This document shows, one piece after another, positions 1-7,166 of a DNA stretch of 17,646 nt (its first letter is position 1; the number at the start of each line of letters is the position of its first letter). Below the pieces are notes generated by a model. The model was not told where the DNA came from, did not search any database, and saw nothing but the letters and a program-made list of their open reading frames with translations. Source of the stretch: DASRHG01 sp035650655 (lineage in GTDB: Bacteria; Desulfobacterota; Binatia; DP-6); the NCBI GenBank assembly GCA_035650655.1, contig DASRHG010000156.1, positions 1 to 17,646 on the forward strand. Direction: 5' to 3'. The position numbers and the translations under genes were made by a program.

Positions 1-1719
1 GAGCGCGAGCGCGGCGAGCGACCGCCAATAGGGCGGCTGCAGCACGGCGTCCCGGAAGTCGATCCGGCCGACCTCGACCGTCAATCGGCCGACGTGGATC
101 GGGACGCCGCCCCCCTCGGGCGCCGGGGCCGTCGATGCGGCGAGCGACAGCGGGAAGATCGATTCCGGCGTTCGGTCGACGAGCACGTACGGCCACGCGA
201 GGTCCGCGCGCGCGACGTCGAGCGACGGGGGATCGGTCCGCGCCTGCCGCACGGCGAGGCGGAGGCTCTTCCACGCGATCACGTTCTCCGGACGGTGGGG
301 GTCGGGGGAGATCGTCTTCACGTCGTCCAGCTCGACGGTGCCGCTCGCTTCGAGGCCGTGCGCCGCCGAGCCAGCGACATCCACCTCTCCGGACGCCGTC
401 GCGGACTCGAGCTCGACGGGCACGGCGGCGAACCGGGCGAGCGCCGGCACGGCGACGCGATCGAGCGCGACGTGCACGCTGGCGCCGAGGGGCGCCCGCA
501 CGACGTGTCCCCGGATCGCGACGCGGCCGCCGCTCGCGAGCGTGCCGTCGGCCGCGACGGGCAGGGGCGATTCGGGCGCTCCGACCGCGCCCACCTCCGC
601 CCGGGCGACGGCGAGCGTGACCGGAGCGTCCGGTGCGCGACGGTCACGGTACTCGACGCGCGCGTTCGAGACCGTCGCCCCGGCGGCCTCGTACGTCCAG
701 GCGGGCGCGGGCTCGTCCGCGGGCCCCGCCGCGCGCGACGCGAGGACGCCGGGAATCCCGATGCCGGCGTCCTCCCGCTCGACGACGAGATCGACGTCGC
801 GGACACGAAGGGCCGACGCGACGGCGTGGCGCCGGACCAGGTCGAGCGCGAAGCGGGGCAGGGAGAGGGCGCCGACCCGCACACCGTCCCGGCCGTGGGC
901 GCCGACGGCCAGCGCGCGGCCCGCGAGCCGGCCCCGCACGCGACCGTGGCGATGCCCGCCGTGGACCGCGTCGTCGTAGCGGACGGCGAGGTCGACGGTC
1001 CCGCGCACGTCGCGCGCGCCGCCGTCCGCGACGAAGCCGAGCGTGCGCGCGAGGTCCGCGCGCCGGGTCGTGACGGCGACGCGGACGCGGCGGCGGGCGG
1101 GGGCGGTCCGGACGCGGGCCGTGACGCGGAGTGGGCCGCGATCGAGGCGGCCGTTCGTCCGTCCGGCGACGACGACGCGCTCGGGCGAGACGGCGGCCGC
1201 GAGCGCCAGGCGCCGCAGGCGAAGCGCGGAGGTCGGGGCGCGCGGGCGCTCGAGCCGGACGACGAGATTCCTGGCCTCCGCGCGGTCGACGACGAGCGCC
1301 GGGAGCGGCGTGCCGTCGGCGCGGGCAGGCGGCTCCGCCTCGGCCGCCGGCACCGCGGGGAGCGGCAGCTCCCACCCGCCGGCGCCGGCCCGGAGCCGAA
1401 TGCGGGCCGCGCGCAGCTCGAGCCCGCGCAGCCGAGGTTCGCCGCGGACGAGGTCCCACGTGCCGACGCGCGCGGCGATGCGACGGGCGCGGATGGCGGC
1501 CGGCCCGTGGTCGGCCGCGACGCGGAGATGCTCGAGCACCCACCATCCCGTGAGCGGGTTCCAGCGGAGCCAGCCGACGTCGACCCGCGTCCCGAGCCGC
1601 GTCGCGGCGCGCCGCGCGGCGATCTTGGCGGCGAGCCCCGGCGCGAGCGTCACGACGAGCACCGCGAGCGCGAGGACGCCGCCGCCGACGTTCCGCCTCG
1701 CGCGCCCCACGGCGCGCAT
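1..1719 (-). CDS. AsmA-like / DUF748 domain protein, N-terminal part (runs off left edge)
   Basis: The frame is open from an ATG at 1719 to position 1 (573 codons, no stop), so the C-terminus lies outside the window. An in-frame TAG directly abuts the ATG, which fixes this as the furthest possible start. No good Shine-Dalgarno is visible. The N-terminus has basic residues, then one hydrophobic segment (about residues 11-30), as expected for a single membrane anchor. The rest is a long, low-cysteine, beta-rich chain. Stretches such as WLRWNPLTGWWVLEHLRV near residue 50 and VEVGRIDFRDAVLQPPYW near the window edge resemble the repeated 'G-I-D-F-x-D' segments of DUF748/AsmA proteins. Members of that superfamily are inner-membrane-anchored and act in envelope biogenesis, and some form lipid-transfer bridges. 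The family call rests on these patterns, not on an alignment. The gene is divergent from the hydrolase gene at 1789. The exact role is unknown. Confidence 0.75.
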   Translation of the reverse strand, partial: MRAVGRARRNVGGGVLALAVLVVTLAPGLAAKIAARRAATRLGTRVDVGWLRWNPLTGWWVLEHLRVAADHGPAAIRARRIAARVGTWDLVRGEPRLRGLELRAARIRLRAGAGGWELPLPAVPAAEAEPPARADGTPLPALVVDRAEARNLVVRLERPRAPTSALRLRRLALAAAVSPERVVVAGRTNGRLDRGPLRVTARVRTAPARRRVRVAVTTRRADLARTLGFVADGGARDVRGTVDLAVRYDDAVHGGHRHGRVRGRLAGRALAVGAHGRDGVRVGALSLPRFALDLVRRHAVASALRVRDVDLVVEREDAGIGIPGVLASRAAGPADEPAPAWTYEAAGATVSNARVEYRDRRAPDAPVTLAVARAEVGAVGAPESPLPVAADGTLASGGRVAIRGHVVRAPLGASVHVALDRVAVPALARFAAVPVELESATASGEVDVAGSAAHGLEASGTVELDDVKTISPDPHRPENVIAWKSLRLAVRQARTDPPSLDVARADLAWPYVLVDRTPESIFPLSLAASTAPAPEGGGVPIHVGRLTVEVGRIDFRDAVLQPPYWRSLAALAL

Positions 1720-1788
1720 CTACCGGGCGACGGCGGAGGTGTAAAGCGAGCATTGCGGCGAGCGGTGCGGCCGGCCTAGGATCGCGGG

Positions 1789-2349
1789 ATGCGACACCCG
1801 ACGCTCCTCGATCGCGACGACACGGTCCTGCTGCTCATCGACCTCCAGGAGGCCTATCGCCGCGTTCTCCCTGGCTGGGACGGCGTCGCGCGTGCGTGCG
1901 CGACCCTCGTGCGCGGCACGGCGGCGCTCGGGGTGCCGCTCCTCGTCACGGAGCAGTACCCGCGCGGGCTCGGGCACACGGCGCCCGAGGTGAGCGCGCA
2001 CTTCCCACCCGGGCTCCCGATCGTCGAGAAGCTCTCGATCAGCTGTCTCGGCGCCGAATCGTTCGCCGAGCGGCTCGCGGCGACGGGCCGGCGTCAGGTG
2101 CTCGTCGCCGGCATCGAGACCCACGCGTGTGTGAGCCAGACCGTGCACGACCTCGTGGCGAACGGGTACCAGGTCCACGTCGCGCGCGACGCGACGTCGT
2201 CACGGCGCGCGGAGGACGTGGGGCCCGCGTGGGAGAAGATGCGCGCGGCGGGGATGCTGCCGACGTCGGCCGAGCAGGCGCTCCTGGAGCTCGTGCGGAC
2301 GGCGGCGTCGCCGGACTGGAAGGCCGTGCAGCGGCTCCTCAAGGGATAG
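1789..2349 (+). CDS. Isochorismatase-family cysteine hydrolase
   Basis: The 186-residue protein has the length and pattern of YcaC/isochorismatase-like hydrolases. The probable catalytic triad is complete: Asp18 in LLIDLQ after the first strand, Lys81 in IVEKLSIS, and the nucleophile Cys114 in GIETHACVSQT. The motif before the cysteine (VAGIETHACV) is the usual cis-peptide strand-turn of this fold. Family members hydrolyse amides, ureides, nicotinamide or isochorismate in the cytoplasm. The substrate cannot be read from the sequence, and the short, lid-poor form resembles generic YcaC-type proteins more than nicotinamidases. An AGGA lies about 10 bases before the ATG. The gene stands alone, divergent from the DUF748 gene and convergent with the zinc-ribbon gene, so context gives no substrate clue. 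Confidence 0.9.
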   Translation: MRHPTLLDRDDTVLLLIDLQEAYRRVLPGWDGVARACATLVRGTAALGVPLLVTEQYPRGLGHTAPEVSAHFPPGLPIVEKLSISCLGAESFAERLAATGRRQVLVAGIETHACVSQTVHDLVANGYQVHVARDATSSRRAEDVGPAWEKMRAAGMLPTSAEQALLELVRTAASPDWKAVQRLLKG

Positions 2350-2391
2350 CGACCGCGCCGGCAGACCTTCCGTGTGCGCGAGGAGCGCGGC

Positions 2392-2574
2392 TCAGTGCTT
2401 GTGCTCGATCTTCTTCCCGTACGTGACTTCGCCCTTGTCGACGCGCAGCGAGAACCCGCACTCCGGGTTCGTGCACGCCCAGGCCTTGAAGATCACGGAC
2501 GCGCCTTCCTGGCCGTAGTCCGACAACGGGATCAGGGTCCCGTTGTTGCATTTCTGGCACTTGGGAAGTTCCAT
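2392..2574 (-). CDS. Small zinc-ribbon protein (60 aa)
   Basis: An open frame continues further upstream, but the real start is the ATG at 2574. It is preceded by a strong Shine-Dalgarno (GGAGGAGGGG then TG ATG), and the codons upstream run through the tRNA-Arg terminator. The 60-residue product carries two cysteine pairs, Cys6-x2-Cys9 and Cys34-x4-Cys39, consistent with one zinc ribbon. The two knuckles are separated by a hydrophobic and aromatic strand region (SVIFKAWAC), and the tail is lysine- and histidine-rich. There is no signal peptide or membrane segment, so it is presumably a cytoplasmic nucleic-acid or protein binder. I do not recognise a named family. It sits downstream of tRNA-Arg with its own candidate promoter and ends 42 bases from the convergent hydrolase gene. 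Confidence 0.8.
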   Translation of the reverse strand: MELPKCQKCNNGTLIPLSDYGQEGASVIFKAWACTNPECGFSLRVDKGEVTYGKKIEHKH

Positions 2575-2625
2575 CACCCCTCCTCCCGCCAGACCGGCCC
2601 CGGCCAGGTCGGACGCAGTCTGTTG

Positions 2626-2655
2626 AATGTAGAACGAAGGCCCGGACGTAATCAA
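2626..2655 (-). promoter_or_regulatory. Candidate promoter of the zinc-ribbon gene
   Basis: On the minus strand TTGATT (2655-2650) is followed after 18 bases by TACATT (2631-2626). Each hexamer matches the sigma-70 consensus at 4 of 6 positions, which stands out in DNA this GC-rich. The -10 ends about 50 bases before the start at 2574. The -35 lies inside the loop and stem of the preceding tRNA terminator. This is a pattern match only. Confidence 0.35.
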
Positions 2656-2667
2656 GCACGTCCGGGC
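2631..2667 (-). terminator. Hairpin terminator after tRNA-Arg
   Basis: A perfect 10-bp inverted repeat (2640-2649 with 2658-2667, arm GCCCGGACGT read from the minus strand) encloses an 8-base AT-richer loop. It begins 17 bases beyond the tRNA 3' end. On the minus strand the tail reads CTTCGTTCT, pyrimidine-rich but with few consecutive Ts, so intrinsic termination may be only partial. Confidence 0.6.
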
Positions 2668-2684
2668 GGGCGGCCGCGGAGGAG

Positions 2685-2756
2685 TGCCCCCGAGAGGAAT
2701 CGAACCTCTACCCCAGGCTCCGGAGGCCTGTGTGATATCCATTTCACCACGGGGGC
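2685..2756 (-). tRNA. tRNA-Arg (anticodon CCG)
   Basis: A complete 72-base cloverleaf can be drawn. The acceptor arms GCCCCCG and CGGGGGC form seven pairs. There is a short D-arm (GTG/CAC), an anticodon stem CAGGC/GCCTG with loop CTCCGGA, a four-base variable region, and a T-arm AGAGG-TTCGATT-CCTCT. The discriminator is A. The anticodon CCG lies at 2723-2721 and reads the arginine codon CGG, common in this genome. CCA is not encoded, so a CCA-adding enzyme is needed. The gene starts 17 bases after the SDR stop and may share its transcript. Confidence 0.96.
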
Positions 2757-2773
2757 GAGGGAGGACGCCGGTA

Positions 2774-3535
2774 TCACATGCGCTGACCGCCGTCCACCCG
2801 GATCACCTGCCCGGTGACGAAGGACGACGCCTCGCTCGCGAGGAAGAGCGCCGCACCGACCACCTCGTCCGGCACGCCGTGGCGTCCGAGCGCCGTCTTC
2901 GCGATGGTCGACTCGTAGATCGAGCGCGACTCGAGGAGGGCGGCGGAGAACTGCGTGTCGAGGAGGCCGGGCGCGATCGCGTTCACGCGGACGCCGGACG
3001 GCCCGAGCTCCCGCGCAAGCACCTTCGTGAGCGCGTCGAGCGCGGCCTTGCTCACGCTGTAGGCGCCGAGGAGCGGGAACGGATCCGCGCCCGCCACCGA
3101 CGACATGTTGATGATCGAGCCCCGCCCCTGGGCGACCATGAGCGGCGCCACGCGCTGGCAGAGGAGGAGCGCACCCGTCAGATTCACCTCGAGGATCTTG
3201 TCCCACACGGAGTCGGCGAGCTCGCAGACGGGTGCCATGGCGGGATTCGTGCCGGCGTTGTTGACCAGCACGTCGAGCCCGCCCCAGGCGTCCGCCACGC
3301 GGGCGACGAGCGCCTCGACGTCCACGCGCCGCCCGACGTGGCACGCGACGGGGAGCGCTTCGCCCCCGGCCGCCGCGATCTCGCGCGCGACGGCGTCGAC
3401 GCCCTCCTGCTTGCGGCTCGCGAGCGCCACGCGGGCTCCAGCCTCGGCGAAGGCGAGGGCGATCGCCCGGCCGATGCCGCGGCTCGCGCCCGTGACGAGC
3501 GCGCGCCGCCCCGCGAGCGAGAAGCGGTCAGGCAT
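2774..3535 (-). CDS. Short-chain dehydrogenase/reductase (FabG-like SDR)
   Basis: The 253-residue classical SDR contains the cofactor-binding motif TGASRGIG (Gly16-Gly22), NNAG at 92-95, and the catalytic tetrad Asn118, Ser146 (NMSSVAG), Tyr159 and Lys163 (YSVSK). A C-terminal VTGQVIRVDGGQRM is typical of FabG-like and polyol- or ketoacyl-reductase members. Arg41 after the second strand (LASR) suggests a preference for NADP(H). The start is placed at 3535, where the ATG has a GAGG just upstream. An in-frame ATG at 3550 would add five residues but overlaps the previous gene more. The gene overlaps the end of the inositol-monophosphatase-like gene by 8 bases, so the two are probably co-translated. 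The substrate is unknown: 3-oxoacyl-ACP and sugar or secondary alcohols are all possible. Confidence 0.9.
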   Translation of the reverse strand: MPDRFSLAGRRALVTGASRGIGRAIALAFAEAGARVALASRKQEGVDAVAREIAAAGGEALPVACHVGRRVDVEALVARVADAWGGLDVLVNNAGTNPAMAPVCELADSVWDKILEVNLTGALLLCQRVAPLMVAQGRGSIINMSSVAGADPFPLLGAYSVSKAALDALTKVLARELGPSGVRVNAIAPGLLDTQFSAALLESRSIYESTIAKTALGRHGVPDEVVGAALFLASEASSFVTGQVIRVDGGQRM

Positions 3536-4313
3536 GGCCTCGCACGTCACGGAGCATGGCGAGGAGCGCGTCGTGCAGGCGGCCGTTCGAGGCGGCGGTC
3601 TCCTCGGCCGAGAGCCGGTGCGGCCCGCCCGCGAAGTCGCTCACCCGACCGCCCGCCTCCTCGACGACGAGCCGAGCCGCCGCGACGTCCCACGGATGGA
3701 GCTTCCACTCCCAGAACGCGTCGAGGCGGCCGGCGGCGAGCCAGCAGAGGTCGAGCGCGGCGGAGCCGGTGCGCCGGACGCCCTGCGCCCGCCGCAGCCC
3801 CTCGAGAAAGAACGCGACGTAGAACTCGCCGCGCTCGCGCCGGTCGTACGGGAAGCCGGTCCCGAGGAGGGCGTCGTCCAGCCGGCCGACCGCGGACACC
3901 CCGATCGGCGCACCGTTCAGGCGCGCGCCGCCGCCGCGAACGGCGGTGAAGAGCTCCTCGCGCATGGGGTCGTAGACGAGGCCGAAGAGCATCTCCTCCT
4001 CGCGCGCGAGCCCGATGGAAACGGCGAAGTGCGGGTAGCCGTGGGCGAAATTCGTCGTGCCGTCGATCGGGTCCACGTACCAGCGGTGCGGATCCGACCC
4101 GGGACGCGGCGGCGACTCCTCGGCGACGATGCCGTGCGTGGGGAACGCCGCAGCGATCGCATCGACGATCAGCCGCTCCGCCTCGCGGTCGACGGCGGTC
4201 ACGAGATCGACGGCCGACTTGAGCTCGAGCGCGTGCTGCTCGCGATAGCGGGCCCGGACGAGCGCCCCGGCGCGCGCCGCGGCCGCGTGCGCGACGCGTT
4301 CGAAGGCGAGCAC
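3528..4313 (-). CDS. Inositol-monophosphatase-family phosphatase (SuhB-like)
   Basis: The 261-residue protein has the metal-binding signatures of the Mg2+-dependent IMPase family: Glu65 in VAEES, the DPIDGTTNF block at 81-89 with Asp81 and Asp84, and Asp209 in HPWDVAAARLVVEEAGG. The family dephosphorylates myo-inositol 1-phosphate, fructose 1,6-bisphosphate, histidinol phosphate or PAP, and SuhB also acts in rRNA antitermination. These motifs do not choose between those activities. The start is a GTG at 4313 without a clear ribosome site. The frame stays open upstream to a stop near 4380 but offers no better start, and the N-terminus chosen matches the usual first helix. It overlaps the SDR gene downstream and is divergent from the tRNA-Gln/prs operon. 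Confidence 0.9.
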   Translation of the reverse strand: MLAFERVAHAAAARAGALVRARYREQHALELKSAVDLVTAVDREAERLIVDAIAAAFPTHGIVAEESPPRPGSDPHRWYVDPIDGTTNFAHGYPHFAVSIGLAREEEMLFGLVYDPMREELFTAVRGGGARLNGAPIGVSAVGRLDDALLGTGFPYDRRERGEFYVAFFLEGLRRAQGVRRTGSAALDLCWLAAGRLDAFWEWKLHPWDVAAARLVVEEAGGRVSDFAGGPHRLSAEETAASNGRLHDALLAMLRDVRGHA

Positions 4314-4376
4314 GCGGCGGTTCTGCCACAGCTCGCCCGCGGGGGCAATCGACGGTGTCGGAACCCCTCGATCTGG

Positions 4377-4405
4377 TTGACATCACGAGGAGCAAAACCT
4401 AGCAT
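4377..4405 (+). promoter_or_regulatory. Sigma-70 promoter of the tRNA-Gln/prs operon
   Basis: A perfect -35 hexamer TTGACA (4377-4382) is followed by a 17-base spacer and TAGCAT (4400-4405, 4 of 6 consensus). Transcription would start near 4412, about 27 bases before the mature tRNA-Gln 5' end. This is the clearest promoter in the window and fits a highly expressed stable-RNA and ribosomal-protein operon. Confidence 0.8.
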
Positions 4406-4438
4406 GCCGGTTTCTCTGGGGGCGGCCAGGCTGCGCCT

Positions 4439-4510
4439 TGGGCGGTCGCCAAGCTGGTAAGGCACCGGACTTTGGATCCGGCATCGAAGGTTCGACTCCT
4501 TCCCGCCCAG
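4439..4510 (+). tRNA. tRNA-Gln (anticodon TTG)
   Basis: A 72-base cloverleaf: acceptor TGGGCGG/CCGCCCA, D-arm GCC/GGC, anticodon stem CCGGA/TCCGG with loop CTTTGGA (anticodon TTG at 4472-4474), and T-arm GAAGG-TTCGACT-CCTTC. The weak first pair (T-A in DNA, U-A in RNA) and discriminator G are normal for tRNA-Gln. CCA is not encoded. The gene lies 23 bases before prs and 34 bases after a strong promoter, so the tRNA is probably cut from the leader of the operon mRNA. Confidence 0.97.
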
Positions 4511-4533
4511 CGCGCGGGAACTGCACTCGACGG

Positions 4534-5478
4534 GTGAAGGACGAGGTCAAGATATTCGCGGGCAGCTCGAATCGCCCGCTCGCGACGGCCATCTGCCGCG
4601 AGGTCGGGGTACCGCTCGGGCGCGCGGAGATCGGCCGCTTCAGCGACGGCGAGGTGCAGGTCGAGATCGCCGAGAACGTGCGCGGCGGCGACGTCTTCGT
4701 CATCCAGTCCACGTGCCGGCCGACGAACGACAACCTGATGGAGCTGCTCCTCATGCTCGACGCCTTCAAGCGGGCGTCGGCCAAGCGCATCACGGCGGTC
4801 ATCCCGTACTACGGCTACGCGCGCCAGGACCGGAAGGTCGCGCCGCGCGTGCCGATCAGCGCGAAGCTCGTCGCCGACCTCATCACGACGGCCGGCGCCT
4901 CGCGCGTGCTCACGCTCGACCTCCACGCGGGCCAGATCCAGGGCTTCTTCAACATCCCCGTCGACAACGTCTACGCGACACCCGTCCTGCTCCAGTATCT
5001 CCAGGAGCGCATCGGGGGCCGGCCCGTCACCGTCGTCTCGCCCGACGCGGGGGGCGTCGAGCGCGCGCGCGCCTTCGCGAAGCGCCTCGGCGCGAACCTC
5101 GCCATCATCGACAAGCGCCGCACGCGCGCGAACGAGGTGGCCGAGATGCACATCATCGGCGACGTCGACGCCCGCGTCGCCGTCATCGTCGACGATATGG
5201 TGGACACGGGGGGCACGCTCTGCGCCGCGGCCGACGCCGTTCGCAAGGCCGGCGCGCCGACCATCCTCGCGTGCGCGACCCACCCCGTTCTCTCCGGCCC
5301 CGCCATCGCGCGCCTGGAGCGCTCGAACATCGACGAGCTCATCGTCACCGACACGATCCCGCTCTCGCCCCAGGCGGAAGGTCTCGCCAAGATTCGCAGG
5401 CTCTCGGTCGCCCCCCTCCTCGGCGAGGCGGTGCGCCGCACCCACGAAGAGGACTCCATCTCGAGCCTCTTCATCTGA
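4534..5478 (+). CDS. prs: Ribose-phosphate pyrophosphokinase (PRPP synthetase)
   Basis: The product makes PRPP from ribose 5-phosphate and ATP, feeding purine, pyrimidine, histidine, tryptophan and NAD synthesis. The 314 residues match the usual class I length. Visible signatures are YGYARQDRK near 93-101 (ATP site), LDLHAGQIQGFF at 128-139, SPDAGGVERA at 169-178, KRR at 194-196, and the PRPP-binding loop DDMVDTGGTL at 220-229. The start is set at the GTG at 4534 (MKDEVKIFAGSSN), which matches the family N-terminus. The frame is open further upstream only because it reads through tRNA-Gln. No strong Shine-Dalgarno precedes this GTG, which may limit translation. rplY follows after 10 bases. 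Confidence 0.97.
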   Translation: MKDEVKIFAGSSNRPLATAICREVGVPLGRAEIGRFSDGEVQVEIAENVRGGDVFVIQSTCRPTNDNLMELLLMLDAFKRASAKRITAVIPYYGYARQDRKVAPRVPISAKLVADLITTAGASRVLTLDLHAGQIQGFFNIPVDNVYATPVLLQYLQERIGGRPVTVVSPDAGGVERARAFAKRLGANLAIIDKRRTRANEVAEMHIIGDVDARVAVIVDDMVDTGGTLCAAADAVRKAGAPTILACATHPVLSGPAIARLERSNIDELIVTDTIPLSPQAEGLAKIRRLSVAPLLGEAVRRTHEEDSISSLFI

Positions 5479-5488
5479 GGAACGCTTC

Positions 5489-6208
5489 ATGGAAACGGTC
5501 GAGATCACCGTCGCGCGCCGCGAGGGCGTCGGCAAGGAGAAGGCGAAGAAGCTCCGCCGGGCGGGCACGGTCCCCGGCGTCATCTACGGTCCGAAGCGGA
5601 AGGCGACGACCGTCGGCGTCCGCGCCGACGAGTTCGAGGCGAAGCTCACGCACCTCGAGGGCTCGCACCTGATCCGCGTCCGCGCCGACGGTGACGCGGA
5701 GCTGAACGACCGCATGGTCCTCGTCCGCGAGATCCAGCGCCACCCGGTGTCGGGAGAGGTGCTGCACGCGGACTTCTACGAGGTCGACCTGACGGAGCGC
5801 CTCGTCGTCTCCGTCCCGCTGCGCTTCGTCGGCAAGGCCGAGGGCGTCGTCGCCGGCGGCATCCTCCAGCCCGTCATGCGCGAGGTGGAGGTCGAGTGCC
5901 TCCCGACGGAGATCCCGGAGGTCTTCGAGGTGGACGTGACGAGGCTCGGCATCCACGACGCGATCCACCTGGCCGAGCTCACGCTGCCCGAGGGCGTGAC
6001 GCTCGTCGGTGACGGCTCGCAGACGCTCGTCACCGTGCTGCCGCCGACGGTCGAGGAGAAGAAGCCCGAGGTGGCGGCCGAGGCAGTACCGGCCGAGGGC
6101 GCGCCCGCGGCGGAGGGCGCGGCGGCGCCCGCCGCCGAAGCGGCGCCGGCGGCCGGCGCGAGACCCGCGCCCGGCGGCGGCAAGAAGGGCGGAGGCGAGG
6201 GGTCGTGA
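5489..6208 (+). CDS. rplY: 50S ribosomal protein L25 (TL5/Ctc long form)
   Basis: This two-domain L25 binds 5S rRNA. The N-terminal L25 domain (about 1-96) begins with the typical EITVARREGVGKEKAKKLR and PGVIYGPKR segments. The TL5/Ctc C-terminal beta domain spans about 100-186. A low-complexity tail of about 50 residues follows, rich in Ala, Pro, Glu and Gly and ending in Gly/Lys, a common and presumably disordered addition in GC-rich bacteria. A GAGGAA sits six bases before the ATG. The gene follows prs by 10 bases, and its stop codon directly abuts the pth start, so prs, rplY and pth should be translated from one mRNA. Confidence 0.96.
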   Translation: METVEITVARREGVGKEKAKKLRRAGTVPGVIYGPKRKATTVGVRADEFEAKLTHLEGSHLIRVRADGDAELNDRMVLVREIQRHPVSGEVLHADFYEVDLTERLVVSVPLRFVGKAEGVVAGGILQPVMREVEVECLPTEIPEVFEVDVTRLGIHDAIHLAELTLPEGVTLVGDGSQTLVTVLPPTVEEKKPEVAAEAVPAEGAPAAEGAAAPAAEAAPAAGARPAPGGGKKGGGEGS

Positions 6209-6799
6209 GTGTGGGTGCTCGTCGGGCTCGGCAATCCGGGTGCGCGCTACCGGCGCACACGGCACAACGTCGGCTTCCGCGTCCTCGACACGGTCGCGGC
6301 GCGCTTCGGGGTGGAGATCGCTCGTGAGGCGCACCAGGCGCTCCTCGCGGAGACGCGGCGCGACGGCGAGCGCGTGCTCCTCGTGAAGCCCCAGACGTTC
6401 ATGAATCTGTCGGGCAACGCGGTCGGGAGCCTCGCGCGCTACTACCGCTTCCCGCTGGACCGCCTGCTCGTCGTCCACGACGACGTCGACCTGCCCGTCG
6501 GGCGCCTCAAGCTCCGGGCCGGGGGCGGCACGGGGGGCCATCGGGGCATCGAGTCGCTCACGGCCGCGCTCGGGGATCCCGGGTTTCTCCGGCTGAAGGT
6601 CGGCGTCGGCCGCCCGCCCGCCGGCCGCACGGCGGTGGAGTGGGTCCTCGCGCCGGCCACGGGCGAGGAGGCGGAGCGCCTCGGGGCGGCCGAGGAGCGC
6701 GCCGCGGGGGCGCTCGAGCTCGTGCTCGCCGAGGGCCCGGCGCACGCAATGAACCGCATCAACCAGAGGGAGGCAGTGCATGGCGGATCGCCGCTATGA
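6209..6799 (+). CDS. pth: Peptidyl-tRNA hydrolase
   Basis: Pth releases peptides from tRNAs that drop off the ribosome. The 196 residues include the opening VLVGLGNPG (Asn9), the catalytic His19 in RHNVG, the KPQTFMNLSG block at 60-69 with Asn66, Asp91 in VVHDDVDLP, and GGTGGHRGIES around 107-116. In the last motif Arg112 stands where E. coli Pth has Asn114; GGHRG variants are, from memory, common outside enterobacteria. The GTG start at 6209 follows the rplY stop immediately and has GGAGGCGAGGGG upstream inside rplY. The 3' end overlaps the start of rpsF by 20 bases, an unusually long overlap for two essential genes. Confidence 0.96.
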   Translation: MWVLVGLGNPGARYRRTRHNVGFRVLDTVAARFGVEIAREAHQALLAETRRDGERVLLVKPQTFMNLSGNAVGSLARYYRFPLDRLLVVHDDVDLPVGRLKLRAGGGTGGHRGIESLTAALGDPGFLRLKVGVGRPPAGRTAVEWVLAPATGEEAERLGAAEERAAGALELVLAEGPAHAMNRINQREAVHGGSPL

Positions 6800-7166
6800 G
6801 ACCCTCGTCCTGATCCACCCCGACCAGGGCGAGGCCGGCGCGAAGGAGCTGGCACAGCGCTGGAAGGCGCTCATCGAGGAGCAGGGCGGCACCGTGAGCC
6901 AGGTGCAGGAGTGGGGGCTCCGCGACCTCGCGTACCTGATCGCGAAGCAGCGGCGCGCCTTCTACGTGCTGTACGAGTACCGGGCGACCCCGAAGGCCGT
7001 CGCCGAGATCGAGCGCAACCTCCGCCTCGCCGATCCGGCCCTGCGCTTCGTCACCGTTCGCCAGGCCGAGAACGCGCCCCCGGCGCCCGAGCGGCCGGCG
7101 CGCCGTCCCGAGCGCGAGGAGTCGGAGTTCGAGGGTGACCTCGAGGCGATGGAGGAGGTGTCCTGA
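6780..7166 (+). CDS. rpsF: 30S ribosomal protein S6
   Basis: The protein binds the 30S platform with S18. It starts MADRRYETLVLIHPD, the standard S6 N-terminus, and has the DLAYLIAKQRRAFYVLYEY strand typical of the ferredoxin-like S6 fold. From about residue 98 the tail turns proline- and arginine-rich and then acidic (EESEFEGDLEAMEE). Length is 128 residues. A GGGAGG lies seven bases before the ATG, inside the 3' end of pth. The stop overlaps the rpsR start as TGATG. No separate S6:S18-binding leader could be identified, since the upstream DNA is pth coding sequence. Confidence 0.96.
   Translation: MADRRYETLVLIHPDQGEAGAKELAQRWKALIEEQGGTVSQVQEWGLRDLAYLIAKQRRAFYVLYEYRATPKAVAEIERNLRLADPALRFVTVRQAENAPPAPERPARRPEREESEFEGDLEAMEEVS

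Noticed and set aside
94..1779. A 561-codon open frame on the plus strand opposite the DUF748 gene
   Set aside because: It is rich in Arg, Asp and Gly without hydrophobic cores, the usual antisense image of GC-ending codons. The minus-strand frame gives a plausible membrane anchor and beta-repeat protein.
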